Source of the DNA: Erodium maritimum
Lineage: Eukaryota; Streptophyta; Magnoliopsida; Geraniales; Geraniaceae
Length of the DNA: 64,000 nucleotides
Direction of reading: 5' to 3'
Assembly: GCA_963921825.1 (NCBI GenBank)
Contig: OY997593.1
Location: 62,728,039 to 62,792,038, forward strand
The notes under the pieces are model-generated. The model saw only the letters and a program-made list of their open reading frames with translations. It was not told the origin of the DNA and did not search any database. Shown here in pieces: positions 46,260 to 56,249 of the stretch; position 1 is the stretch's first letter; each line of letters starts with the position of its first letter. Position numbers and translations under genes: made by a program.

Positions 46260-47659
46260 TAACCCCTCCCTCATATTTTTTATCCACATCTCTCTTTCAC
46301 TCCTCTATACTTTTCTACCCACAATTCTCCACCAAAAAATGTTCTGATGGAATATTCTATATTACTCGATGAAAGTCAGGCCAATGAAACCCAACTTCAA
46401 TCCAATATCTAGATATTGGGGTCGCGCTCATCATAGATGATATGTCTGAACTAAGTCATCTTTCTCAACCTCTTCCACCCCACCACTGAGGCGCCACAAT
46501 CAAGTGTTCCGAGAACAAAATTGAAAGATGCTGCTATCAAACCGAGGTAAATATGGACGGTTGACGAGGAAGAACGGATATGTCGAGCATGGCTCAATAA
46601 CTCTACAGATAGCGTCAGAGGAAAGAAAAGAAAAAAAGAGCAGTATTTGAGGAGCGTCAATGACGAGCTCATTGCAACGACGAAGAACGATAAATACCAT
46701 CAACGAGACCCGAAGAGTTAAAAGGACCATTGAGGACAAATGAAATGGAAGGTACAACGGTTCCAAGCCTGTAAGAACCGCCCCCGGTCGAACCGGTGAT
46801 TTTTGGCGAAGTTTGACTTTCGGCCGGGAAAGTCAACTGATGACTTCGGGAGTCATTCAGGACCTTTCCGGGGCCCAAAAATCTTAGTCGTCGTTACGGT
46901 TAGCTTAGTTGGGCCGTTTCCTTTCAAATGGCTATAATTGCGAAAAAGTCAACTTCCGGTCAAACGGAGACTTTTTATCGACTAAAGTTAATTAAATTGA
47001 AGATGCCGGAAATAATTAAATAAAAAGTGGTCCCTACATGGACACTTGTCCATGTTAGCTTGGAGGGGAAGAAAGGAGGCTAAAAGGATCTTTTTAGCCT
47101 TCATGAGTTGGCATTGAGTGGATAAGAGCAAAAAGGCATATTAGGAAATTCACCCTTAGGTTATATGACTCATTTTTGGACCATTTCTCCTCATTACTTG
47201 TGTGGTGGCCTAAATTTGCTAGAGAGAGGAAGAAGAAGAGCTTCCATTGAAGCTTGAAGAAGAAGCAAGAGAAAAGGACCTCCTTTCAAGCCATTTCTTC
47301 ATCCAATCTCCTCCAAAAGTCCATCATCTCATCATTCTAAAGGTAAGTAAACTCTCACAATCTCATTTCAATTCATTTTAAATTATGGGTTTCCTTGGGT
47401 TTTGCTTAAACTAGCTAGGTTTTGAGTTCTATGTGTTAGTTGGTGTTTTTAGAGAAGTAGATCATTGATTTATGTAGAAATAATTGGTTTTTGGTTGTTT
47501 TTTAGTTGGAAATCTCTTGGGTAATTGTAGTTTTGATGAATCCCACTTTGGATAGTGAATGATTGAAGTTATGTGACTGTTTTGGAAGTTTTGGATGGTT
47601 AAAAATGGAGTTTTGGGTGTTAATTTCGAGGAAAGGAGGCTGGAGGAAGAAGAAGGACG

Positions 47660-47815
47660 AAAAAGGTCTGGGCCGTCACGGATCCGTGACGGGCACCGTG
47701 ACGGGAGACGTCACGGCTCCGTGAAGGAGACCGTGACGGCACACGTCACGGGTCCATGACGCCATCCGTGACGGGGAGCCTCACGGCTCCGTGACCCGAA
47801 ACGTGACAGACCAGT
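47660..47815. repeat. TCACGG/CCGTGA tandem and palindromic block in solo LTR 2
   Basis: About eight alternating words GTCACGG(A/C)TCCGTGA and CCGTGACGG at about 18-36 bp spacing, many self-complementary, so hairpins are likely. It sits about 890-1045 bp from the LTR start. Confidence 0.8.
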
Positions 47816-48599
47816 TTTGGTCCTTTTGAGTCCTTTTTGGATGTTTTTCATTTATTTCGAAAGGTTATGTTGAACCGAATGTTTGGGGGTTTTAACTTAG
47901 ATGTTGTCTCTTAAACCACCCTTGTTTAGTCTTTAATTCTAGTGTAAAATTATGTTCCTAGACCTTCTAGGCGCTTGGTTGGTTAAGCGTTTGAAGAACT
48001 TGAGGTAGGGAAGAGTAGTAAATTTCCGCTTTTGATTATTGAATGTTAATAGTATGCATATAGGATGATAATAACCGGAAAGGTCCTAGTTTGCATATAG
48101 GATGTGATTCACTAGAATAACCGCTTTCAATTACGATAATAACCGGAAGAGTCTTAGTTTGCATATAGGATGTGATTCACTAGAATAACCGCTTTCAATT
48201 ATGGGAATTGTCGTGCTGGTAGAATGGTCATGTCGAGCCTTAGGATTGATTGTGGTTGTGTTGGATTGTGATCAATAGTCCTCAAATGTCGATGCATGTT
48301 CCATTCTTTGGTTAATATAAGAGTCTTATTAAACTATATGAAATATGATGAGTATGATATGAATGGTTGCTCTGTGACATGATTGGTTGAGTGTTTGTGT
48401 TGAATGTGATATGATTGTGCCTGGTGACGTGATCGGGTGAATGATAGACCGATGGGACGTGGTTGGTAAGTCATGTCGGTGAGCTTGGTTGATACTATGA
48501 TTTCGGTGTAATGTGTTTGTTTGGTATTGAGCGTGTTGTTGTTTGCTTGCCCCGAGGGTGTTTCCGGGAGGAAATCCGACCGAGGGGGTATGCCGGTCC

Positions 48600-48870
48600 G
48601 ATATGTTTACATTGTTGTTTCACCCCGATGCTACGTGTTCCTGGAAGACCTAGGCCGAGGGATGTTCCGGTATGGTATATTATTGTCTCATCCCGATGCT
48701 ACGTGTTCCGGAAAGACTTGTTTCACCCCGATGCTACGTGTTCCGGGAAGACCTAGGCCAAGGGATATTCCGGTACGGTATATTGTTGTCTCATCCCGAT
48801 GCTACGTGTTTCGGGAAGACTTGTTTTACCCCGATGATGTGAGTTCCGGGAAGATATCTAGGCCGATGTG
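48600..48870. repeat. Tandem block around CACCCCGATGCTACGTGTTCC in solo LTR 2
   Basis: Four or five units of CCCCGATGCTACGTGTTCC, GGGAAGACCTAGGCC and ATTCCGGTA-GGTATATTGT. Related units build 51460-51870 in solo LTR 3 and, inverted, 36220-36560. Confidence 0.8.
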
Positions 48871-49362
48871 TGTTCCGGTACGATATGTGAGTTTGTGTGT
48901 GGGTCGGAGTCTTGTGGTTTAATTATATATATTTCGGTACTCGTGGGTTGCTTTGTTAGTTCCTATTGGTGAATAAGTTGTCTCCCCGTTGATCTGCATT
49001 TGTGTTATTATTTTACTAAGTGTTTCAATTCATGTTGATCTCTCATTGTGTTGTCTTTTGGTAATCGTACTAATCGAGAATCTTAGAAACAAAGCGGGGG
49101 TCTTTTTCCTTTTACTACTTTTTCCTACTGATCGTAAGCTCACCCCCTTTGTGTTTACTGTTTTTACAGGTTTCGTTGATGAGTAGACCTAGAGGTTGTC
49201 TCAGGGCTCGGGAGCTCATTGAAGCTTCAGGAGGTTATTTGTAGTAGAGAGACGTACTTTCTCATTTCGTTTTAGACATTGTTTTACCTTGTTATATTTT
49301 GAGCTTTACACTCATAACATTGGATTTGAATTATGTTTTACTCGGAGTTTTGCTTTATCAAA

Positions 49363-49364
<2 letters not shown>

Positions 49365-49440
<76 letters not shown>
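49365..49440. repeat. (TTA)25 microsatellite in solo LTR 2
   Basis: Seventy-six bases of pure TTA repeat about 60 bp from the LTR end. At the same place solo LTR 3 has only TTTTATTATCATTATTTTATTATT, so this is a recent expansion. Confidence 0.95.
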
Positions 49441-50439
49441 GTATTTATTTCCTAGTTCACGTCTCGAGTCCGATCAACACCGGATTTGGGGCGTGACAAA
49501 GCCCACTTCATCTAGCCTGATGGAATCTACAAAAGTGGTCGGTCGGAGGTGTAAGAACCGCCTCCGGTCGATCCCGGTCGAACCGGTGATTTTTTGCTAA
49601 AGTTGATTTTCGGCCGGAAAAGTTAACCGATGACTCCGGGAGTCATTCGGGACCTTTCCGGGACCCAAAAATCTTATTCGTAGTTACGGTTAGTTTAGTT
49701 GGGTCGTTTCCTTTCAAATAACGGTCTTTGCGAAAAAAGTCAAACTCGGGTCAAACTAAGGCTAATTAACGACTAAACCTAATTAAATTAAAGGTGCTGG
49801 AAATTATTAAGGGCAAGGTGGCCCCCACTTGGACACTTGTCCATGGTGGTTTGGAGGAGAAGAAATGGGTCTCTAATGACCCATTTGCCCTCACATGTGC
49901 CTAAAGAAAGGAAAAAGAATAAGGGGGCAAAGTAGACTTTTCTCACAAATAGGTTTTAAGTCCACATGGAGCAACCATTTCAGCCCATTTCACACATTGT
50001 AGCCGAAAATCACAAGAGGGAGGAGAGAAGAGAAGACACCATTGCTTGGAGAAGAAGATAGTGAAGAAAGGAAGCAACTTTGAGGGTTTCTCTTCACCAA
50101 ATCTCTCCAAAACACCTCCATCTTCATCCTCTCTTCATCCCCAAGGTAAGTAAGCTCTAACAATGTACTTTCAATCAATTTTGGGTTATGGGTTTCCATG
50201 GAAATTGCATGAACTAGATATGTTTTGATTTATTTGTTGTTAGATGGTTGTTTTATGAAGAATATTGGAGGTTTTGGTTAGAAATCATTTGATTGTTGAT
50301 GTTTTGAGGAAAACCATTATGGGTATTGAAGTTTGAGGGTTTTGGTGACTGATTTTGGAGTTTGATGAGGTTAGAAATGGAGTTTTTGAAGTAGATTTTC
50401 GTGGAAACGAAGTTGGGGAAGAAGAAGTTGGGTCTGCCC

Positions 50440-50720
50440 AGATTTGGCACGGAAAGGGCCTCTGGCCGGCCCTCTGAGCGGCACGGAGAGGGTCCCTGAT
50501 CGGCCCTCTGAACGGCACGGTCCGGGCTTGGTACCGGCCCTCTGAGGGGCACGGTCCGGGTCCCAGACCGGGCCTCTGAGTGGCATGGTCCGGGCCTTTG
50601 GCCGGCCCTCTGAGGGGCACGGTTCAGGTCCCAGACCGGGCCTCTGAGGGGCACGGTCCGGGCCTGGTGCCGGGCCTCTGAGGGGCACGGTCCGGGCCGG
50701 GTACTGGATCTGTGGGCTGC
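50440..50720. repeat. 36-bp tandem block (GGCCCTCTGAGGGGCACGG) in solo LTR 3
   Basis: About seven units of CCGGCCCTCTGAGGGGCACGG followed by TCCGGGCC- or TCCCAGACC-type spacers. The open frames that cross it on the minus strand are proline- and arginine-rich by-products of the repeat, not genes. Confidence 0.85.
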
Positions 50721-51459
50721 CCGAATTGGGCCTTGTTCGGGCCCAATTTACCTTTTGGCCCAAGTTTTGTCGTTAAGGGTAATTTAGGTATTTCTCATTA
50801 AAACTGACCTGGAATGTTTATCAATTCTAGTATTAAATTATGACCCTAGACTTTATTCTCGAGCTCGGAGGAGGAGACTACTAGGCGTTCGTGTGACTAA
50901 GCGTTTGGAAATCACTTGAGGTAGGGAAGAGTAGTAATTACCGCTTTTAATTTAAGAATGTTAATAGTATGCATATAGGACGTTAATAACTGGAAAAGTC
51001 TTAGCTTGCATATAGGATGTGATTAACTAGAATAACCGCTTTCAATTATGGGAATTATCGTGCTGTAGAATCACATGTGGCCATGTCGGGCCTTAAGATT
51101 GTGTGTTGGCTGTGTTTGATTGTGGTTGATAGTCCTTAAATGTCGAGGTATAGTATATTACTTGCTTACTTTAAGAATCATGGTATGCGATATGAACGTG
51201 ATGAATGTGATATAAATGGTGATTTCGTGTTATCATTGGGTGAATGAATGTGTTGAATGTAGTATGAATTGTTGTCTTGTGATATGATCGGGTGAATGAT
51301 AGACCGATGTGGTGTGCTTGGTAAGTTGTGTCGGTAAGCTTGATGGTATGATAAGTTCGATGAACATGTTTGGTATGGTATTGTGCGGTGTGACTTGTAC
51401 CCCGTGCGACGGGAGGATACCCGACCGAGGTATGTGCCGGTCCGATATGTGTGTGTTGT

Positions 51460-51870
51460 ATTGTTTGCTTACCCCGATGTGCGTTTCCGGGAAGACATTT
51501 AGGCCGATGTGCGCTTCCGGTATGGTGTATTGTTTGCTTACCCCGATGTGCGTTTCTGGGAAGACATCTAGGCCGATGTGCGTTTCCGGTATGGTCTATT
51601 GTTTGCTTACCCCGATGTGCATTTCCGGGAAGACATCTAGGCCGATGTGCGTTTCCGGTATGGTGTATTGTTTGCTTACCTCTATGTGTGTTTCCGGGAA
51701 GACATCTAGACCGATGGGTATTCCAGTGTGATGTATATTGTTTCACCCCGATGTTGTGTGTCCGGGAAGACATCTAGACCGAGGGTGTATTCCGGTCTGA
51801 TGTATTTGTTTCACCCCGATACTGGATTCCGGGAAGATATCTAGACCGAGGTGGTGTTTCGGTACGATAT
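51460..51870. repeat. Tandem block (CCCCGATGTGCGTTTCCGGG) in solo LTR 3
   Basis: Six or more units of 62-66 bp, each with TTGCTTACCCCGATGTGCG, TTTCCGGGAAGACATCTAGG and CCGATGTGCG. Open frames on both strands (51171-51773, 51309-51731) follow the repeat and are spurious. Confidence 0.85.
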
Positions 51871-52739
51871 GTTGAGCTGCATGTGTGGATCGGAGTATCC
51901 CGGTGTACTTGTCTTATGTTCGTGTCATGTTGGATTTGAGTGATGTTCGCGGTAGACGTCGCAATATAATATTTTGTTGTTTATATGTTTTCTTAGCTTG
52001 GTTCTATGGTCGATAATGTTGGGTTCCTGTTGGTTTTCTATTCGTGTTGTTAGTTATTAGTTTATATTCTTGACTTAGTAATTATGGTGACGGAGCGGAA
52101 GTCCATTCCCGTTACTACTTTTTCCTACTGAGCGAAAGCTCACCCCCTCTGTTTTCACTGTTTTACAGGTTTCGATCGTGAGTCGGTCTAGAGGACGTCT
52201 CAAAGCTCGGGAGCTCATCGAGAGTCCGGGGATTTATCTTTATTAGAGACATACTTTCTATTTTGCATCAAACCTTGTTTTTCCCTAATTATATTTTGAA
52301 GCGTTGATTCGTGGCATCGAATTTGTTGATTTGGAACTAAATTTCGGAGTTATAATTCGTTTTATTTTCCTTTTATTATCATTATTTTATTATTACTTTA
52401 GTTTACGTCTCGAGTCCGGCCAAAACTAGATTTGAGGCGTGACAGGAGGCCCAACTAATAGAGAAAACGAAAATCAAATACCAAGAAATTGACCCAAAGA
52501 AATTGTCCTTCAATCACAAGAAGAACGACCAATTAAATCGCTTTATTAAAAGAGTGAAATTAAATTATTTGTAATTAATAAATTCTACTTGAATCAAGTA
52601 GATTTGGTACCACTGTAAGCGTTTAGTATAATAGGGGGATGTTCACAGCTTGGCTCAATTACCGAGTCAACCTATAAGTCAAGTGCTTAGCTTAACCACT
52701 ATACATGCTCTTAACAACAGCTTCATTGTAGCATATTTT

Positions 52740-53770
52740 TTATAAGCTCAAAAATTTATTATTAAGATTGATTCCAAAAAAGGAATCGGAATGCCCTGAT
52801 TCACGAAGAAGCAGGGTGGAAACCAACGATTACAAAAGGGCTCCAGCAAAGGGAGCCAAAAGGCCAAGACTTTTTTTAAAAATACGAAACAAGGAGCAAA
52901 AAACAGAAAAGTAAACCCCGCCAATCCTCGCCTCCCAAAGCCAACGACGAGTCGTCGCATCCTTCCTCTTGGTAGCCAATTCACGAACTGTAGTCCATGC
53001 GTCGGTTCCATTACCATAAGACGAAGCTACGACTTGAGTTTTACCATTTTGGCTTTGCTCTACCTGTTTCCTAATATCGACGGGACGAACATATCTTTCC
53101 CGATCCAAAGAGACCTTTGGTTTACACGTCAAGGTATAGAATTCCGTTAAATTCTTAGGGGGGCGACTCACCCGCCTCGATTTGATGAGAGCGTCCTTCC
53201 ACAGAGATGTCACCTACTGTGATGGTTGACCCGTTGACACGTCAATAGTTGCTCCAACAACAACAAGTTCAATCGAATCAGGAACACGGGCTGAAGCCAC
53301 CACCTACTGAGACTTGGAAGAGGACCCAAGTCTATCGCAATCACCGGAATCAAGGGCGATAAATTCACGGTTTTCATAATCACATCCCATCTCATCCATG
53401 CAGACTGGAGAATTTTAAATCGCTTGAATCTCGGGATCATCATCATGCAAAACCAACTCCGGCGAGCCCCCGATAAGGCGTACAAAAACCCTGGCAGTCT
53501 CCTGCACCATAATCCCTCTTAAGGCCATCTCTGGAGAGCTCAGAACGTCCTCAACCTCTGTGTTTTGCTTCGCCGGCGAAATAGGCTCTTCCAACATCTT
53601 CCCAAGGATGCTCTGTTTCTGAACCTCATAAACAGAGTCAACCTTCTTAATTGCAGAACTTAGTTTCTGCACTAATTCGGTCTGGCGACGCCAAGCCATG
53701 ACGACAAATAGAATATAGCTATTGATTTTAAAACCATTCAAGACCTCAATCACCTTAGTCACTGTTCTGT
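52740..53770 (-). pseudogene. Unrecognised ORF with three in-frame stops
   Basis: One continuous minus-strand frame runs from about 53762 to 52830, about 310 codons, broken only by TAA near 53416 and TAG near 53308 and 53218. It begins near MAWRRQTELVQKLSSAIKKV, a helical, charged start. It is acidic in the middle (LVLHDDDPEIQAI), then has SRRVSRPPKNLTEFYTL, DRERYVRPVDIRKQVEQS and RELATKRKDATTRRWLW. I do not recognise a domain. The tail before 52740 (AATAAATTTTTGAGC on the minus strand) is A-rich, which would suit a retroposed copy or a LINE ORF1, but neither is shown. Confidence 0.45.
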
Positions 53771-53830
53771 TTGATTCAAAACGACTGAAACCAAAATAAC
53801 TACCATTTCGGCTCGGTCGTTTGATTAATT

Positions 53831-56249
53831 TACATAACGAGTTTATTTTTTCTCTAAAAAAACGTTATGAGTTAACTAGATGAAAGAAAGATGGAATAAG
53901 AGATTGAAATATAGCTACTAATAGTTACATTGTAAGTATTTTTTTTATTTAAATTTTTTTTATGTTGTAAATTTTCATGTAAGAATATATACATATATAC
54001 AAAAACATAAATTTTAGGGAAATTTTCACCAAGCTATATCGAACTATCAATGATGTTGTTAATAATGAGAAACGTACAAAAAACTAGTCTCTAGGGTTCT
54101 CTTTTCTCTCCTCTGCTCCGCAGCCTGCCGCCGTCGTCTTAGATCCTTTGTCCACGTCTCCCTCGTGCTCTGCCTCATCATGCCGACTCTCGAAACCATG
54201 ATCGTGGTGTCATCCAACCACGTGGTAACTACCAGAACTTCTGGAGCTCTAACTCAAGTCTTATCACCGTCTGCGCCCCCTTATGTCATGCCCCGACCCC
54301 ACCGAAGGAGTTTATAAAGCCTGACTGAAAGAAGAAAAGGCAACACCACCCACCCCTACTCCCTCCGTGCTTAGATCATGTAACCGTTGTTGTTACATCT
54401 AGATTGGTTATTTAGTTGTCAAGCAAGATGTTTTGGATGTCGATCAACAAAAATAAAAAAGATGTTAGATCATAGGTTGACGAACATCCCGTGAGTTTCC
54501 TAATTTAAAGATACTTCTACTCTAAGTATTTGATCTGTTTAGGAATTTTTAGAGTATATAGAAACTTGAATATTGAGTTAGATCGTGACCCTAAGGTTTA
54601 GGGAAACCATAGGGAGACATGATTCAAATGGAGTGGCTATCAAAAGCCAAGATGCAAACCCTTAGTTGTTGACATCGCCAACGTTATTATACTCTTGTAC
54701 ATTATTCCTTGTCTAATGCTTCAGAGCTCTTAAGTGTATTGGGAGGCTGAATGTGTTTAACATAAAATAACATAATTGTTCTTAAACACTATTCTTCGCA
54801 TAATGAGTGATTAGGTTGATCGGGTTGTGAATGTGTGATTGAAGACTCACGATGAACCTCTGAAGATAAAAAGACTAAACCGAGACAGACGAGTGCTCGA
54901 AGAGTGGAATCGAGAGAGGCTCTCAAATTCAGAGGGGGTCCCTGAGATAAGTTTTCACTTGTATTAATAGCATAAAGTTTGATCTAGAATAATCTGAGAA
55001 ACTTGTATGTTATGATTGATTACAAAACATCGTGGAACGCAGATGAGTAGGAACATCTCGTTATCCGATCTCACTTTTCTTTCTCTTGGAGAACTCATTG
55101 GCTACTTAGCGCTCTTTATCTAATAGAGTCTCTACCACGAAATCGACAAGTACTTTTAACACCACAGACTCACCGAGTAGAGCCAAGAAAAATAATAGAT
55201 ACACCTATGTATGCACTTTGAGTAGTATTCGTTAGTATTTCTCTCATGTGTTTTATTGGTTATCAAAATTACAATACATAACAGCAATTATTGTAATGGG
55301 ATCAATGTTTCGGGCTAGTTCGAAATTATGTCTATCCTTATCTTTTGATTCTCGTAACAAAAATGAACTCACCATGCTCACACACACAAAAAAAAATCTA
55401 TGAAGACTAATATCGAAGACTACCGTTCATATTCCAAGAAATTAATGCACGATGACATTGACATGAGTAGATATTTTTGAAATGGAAACAATGGTAAATA
55501 ATCAGGATAAAACCAATAAATACGCTTGTGCAACGAATATACACATTCACGTGGGACCAATGAGATTGAGAGGTTGGACCTGGCCAGTTGTCCAAATTAC
55601 CGGCACCCCTGATATCTTATCGTATCACGAGATAACGATGCGAAACCGTGTGTGACGCCTTAAGTCTTAACTGGACTGGACTGATGAAGAAGCCAGCACA
55701 ACGTGTCAAAGCCTAAATTGCATCTTACAGCCTTTTCCTCCAAACTACGTTTTTTTCTTGCAGCCACATGTCACTATAGTAAACACCTCCACGTCATAAC
55801 TATTTGTATTTTTCCATTTTGCTTCGAAAAAAACGGTTGCAGTGAAGAAAAAAAGAATATTTTCTGTTAGCGGAGTACAAGCAAAAGTAGCACCACAAAA
55901 CGTAGTTTCTACGGCGGACTATAGAGGGAGGGCACGTTGTAGGCAAGAGGAGGGGCTCGGGAGGTGGACGGGTAGGACGGCGAAACCAAGCGACGGGTGA
56001 AAACGGGCACGGTAGAAGAGCTTGACGACAACCAAAGGGAGGGAGGAGAGGGCCGAAGACCTCCCCAAACGAAGGGATGCAGTCGGTGAAAAGAAGATAA
56101 GAAAATTAACGAAAGATGGAGGTGACGACAGGAAGAAGGAAGAAAGAGGATTCCCTTCCTTGCCTATATTATATTTTTCCAGTATTAAGAATATTATAAC
56201 GAACGAATGATCATAATTTTAAATTATTAATTTGATAATAAATAAAAAC
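53831..56249. other. No recognisable gene
   Basis: AT-rich at 53900-54030; a pyrimidine-rich piece with CCGCCGTCGTC words near 54120-54300; otherwise frames under 65 codons. The segment 55305-55355 shares GATCA-GTTT-GGGC-CGAAA-TATGTCT words with 40645-40695, a short dispersed repeat. Nothing else stood out. Confidence 0.5.

Larger units (their letters stand above)
46770..49498 (+). mobile_element. Solo LTR 2 (2729 bp)
   Basis: TGTAAGAACCGCCCCCGG to GATTTGGGGCGTGACA, with perfect 5-bp duplications AAGCC at 46765-46769 and 49499-49503. Non-coding. It contains CTAAAGGTAAGTAAACTC (splice-donor-like, near 47341), a TCACGG/CCGTGA tandem block (47660-47815), a second tandem block (48600-48870), and a TTA microsatellite near the end. 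Confidence 0.92.
49550..52444 (+). mobile_element. Solo LTR 3 (2895 bp)
   Basis: TGTAAGAACCGCCTCCGG to GATTTGAGGCGTGACA, with perfect 5-bp duplications GGAGG at 49545-49549 and 52445-52449. Same plan as solo LTR 2, including CCCAAGGTAAGTAAGCTC near 50146 and TACTGAGCGAAAGCTCACCCC near the end, but its tandem blocks differ in sequence. Confidence 0.92.
46535..52570 (+). pseudogene. SANT/Myb-like ORF remnant of element D, interrupted
   Basis: In one frame 46546-46769 reads WTVDEEERICRAWLNNSTDS, KYHQRDPKS, stop, KDH, stop, GQMKWKVQRFQA, the SANT domain as in ORF-A of element A. The frame is then cut by solo LTR 2 (46770-49498), a 51-bp piece reading PTSSSLMEST-VVGRR, and solo LTR 3 (49550-52444). 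After it come the basic remnants RPTNRENENQI and a KEIVLQSQEERPIKSL segment. Two stops before the first LTR show that it was dead or dying independently of the insertions. Product: small DNA-binding-type protein. Confidence 0.65.
45916..52710 (+). mobile_element. PIF/Harbinger-like element D split by two solo LTRs
   Basis: The left end GAGCATCTTCATTAATAG follows TAA (45913-45915). The inverted right end GAGCATGTATAGTGG is followed by TTAA. The flanks do not match perfectly (TAA against TTA). Without the two LTRs the element is about 1.2 kb and holds one SANT ORF remnant and a TATA-like box. The 51 bp between the LTRs and the DNA after 52445 continue it. Confidence 0.55.

Noticed and set aside
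49289..49600. ORF with poly-Ile/poly-Leu run
   Set aside because: Translation of the TTA microsatellite.
50253..50763. Three overlapping Pro/Arg/Gly-rich frames
   Set aside because: Produced by the GGCCCTCTGAGGGG tandem block; all three minus-strand frames stay open because the unit length is a multiple of three.
51171..51777. Open frames of 108-200 codons on both strands, cysteine- or histidine-rich
   Set aside because: They follow the 62-66 bp tandem repeat of solo LTR 3 in several frames at once; a repeat by-product.
24202..52444. Reading the LTR pair at 46770 and 49550 as one intact retrotransposon
   Set aside because: Each has its own perfect TSD (AAGCC and GGAGG) and only 51 bp of host element lies between them.
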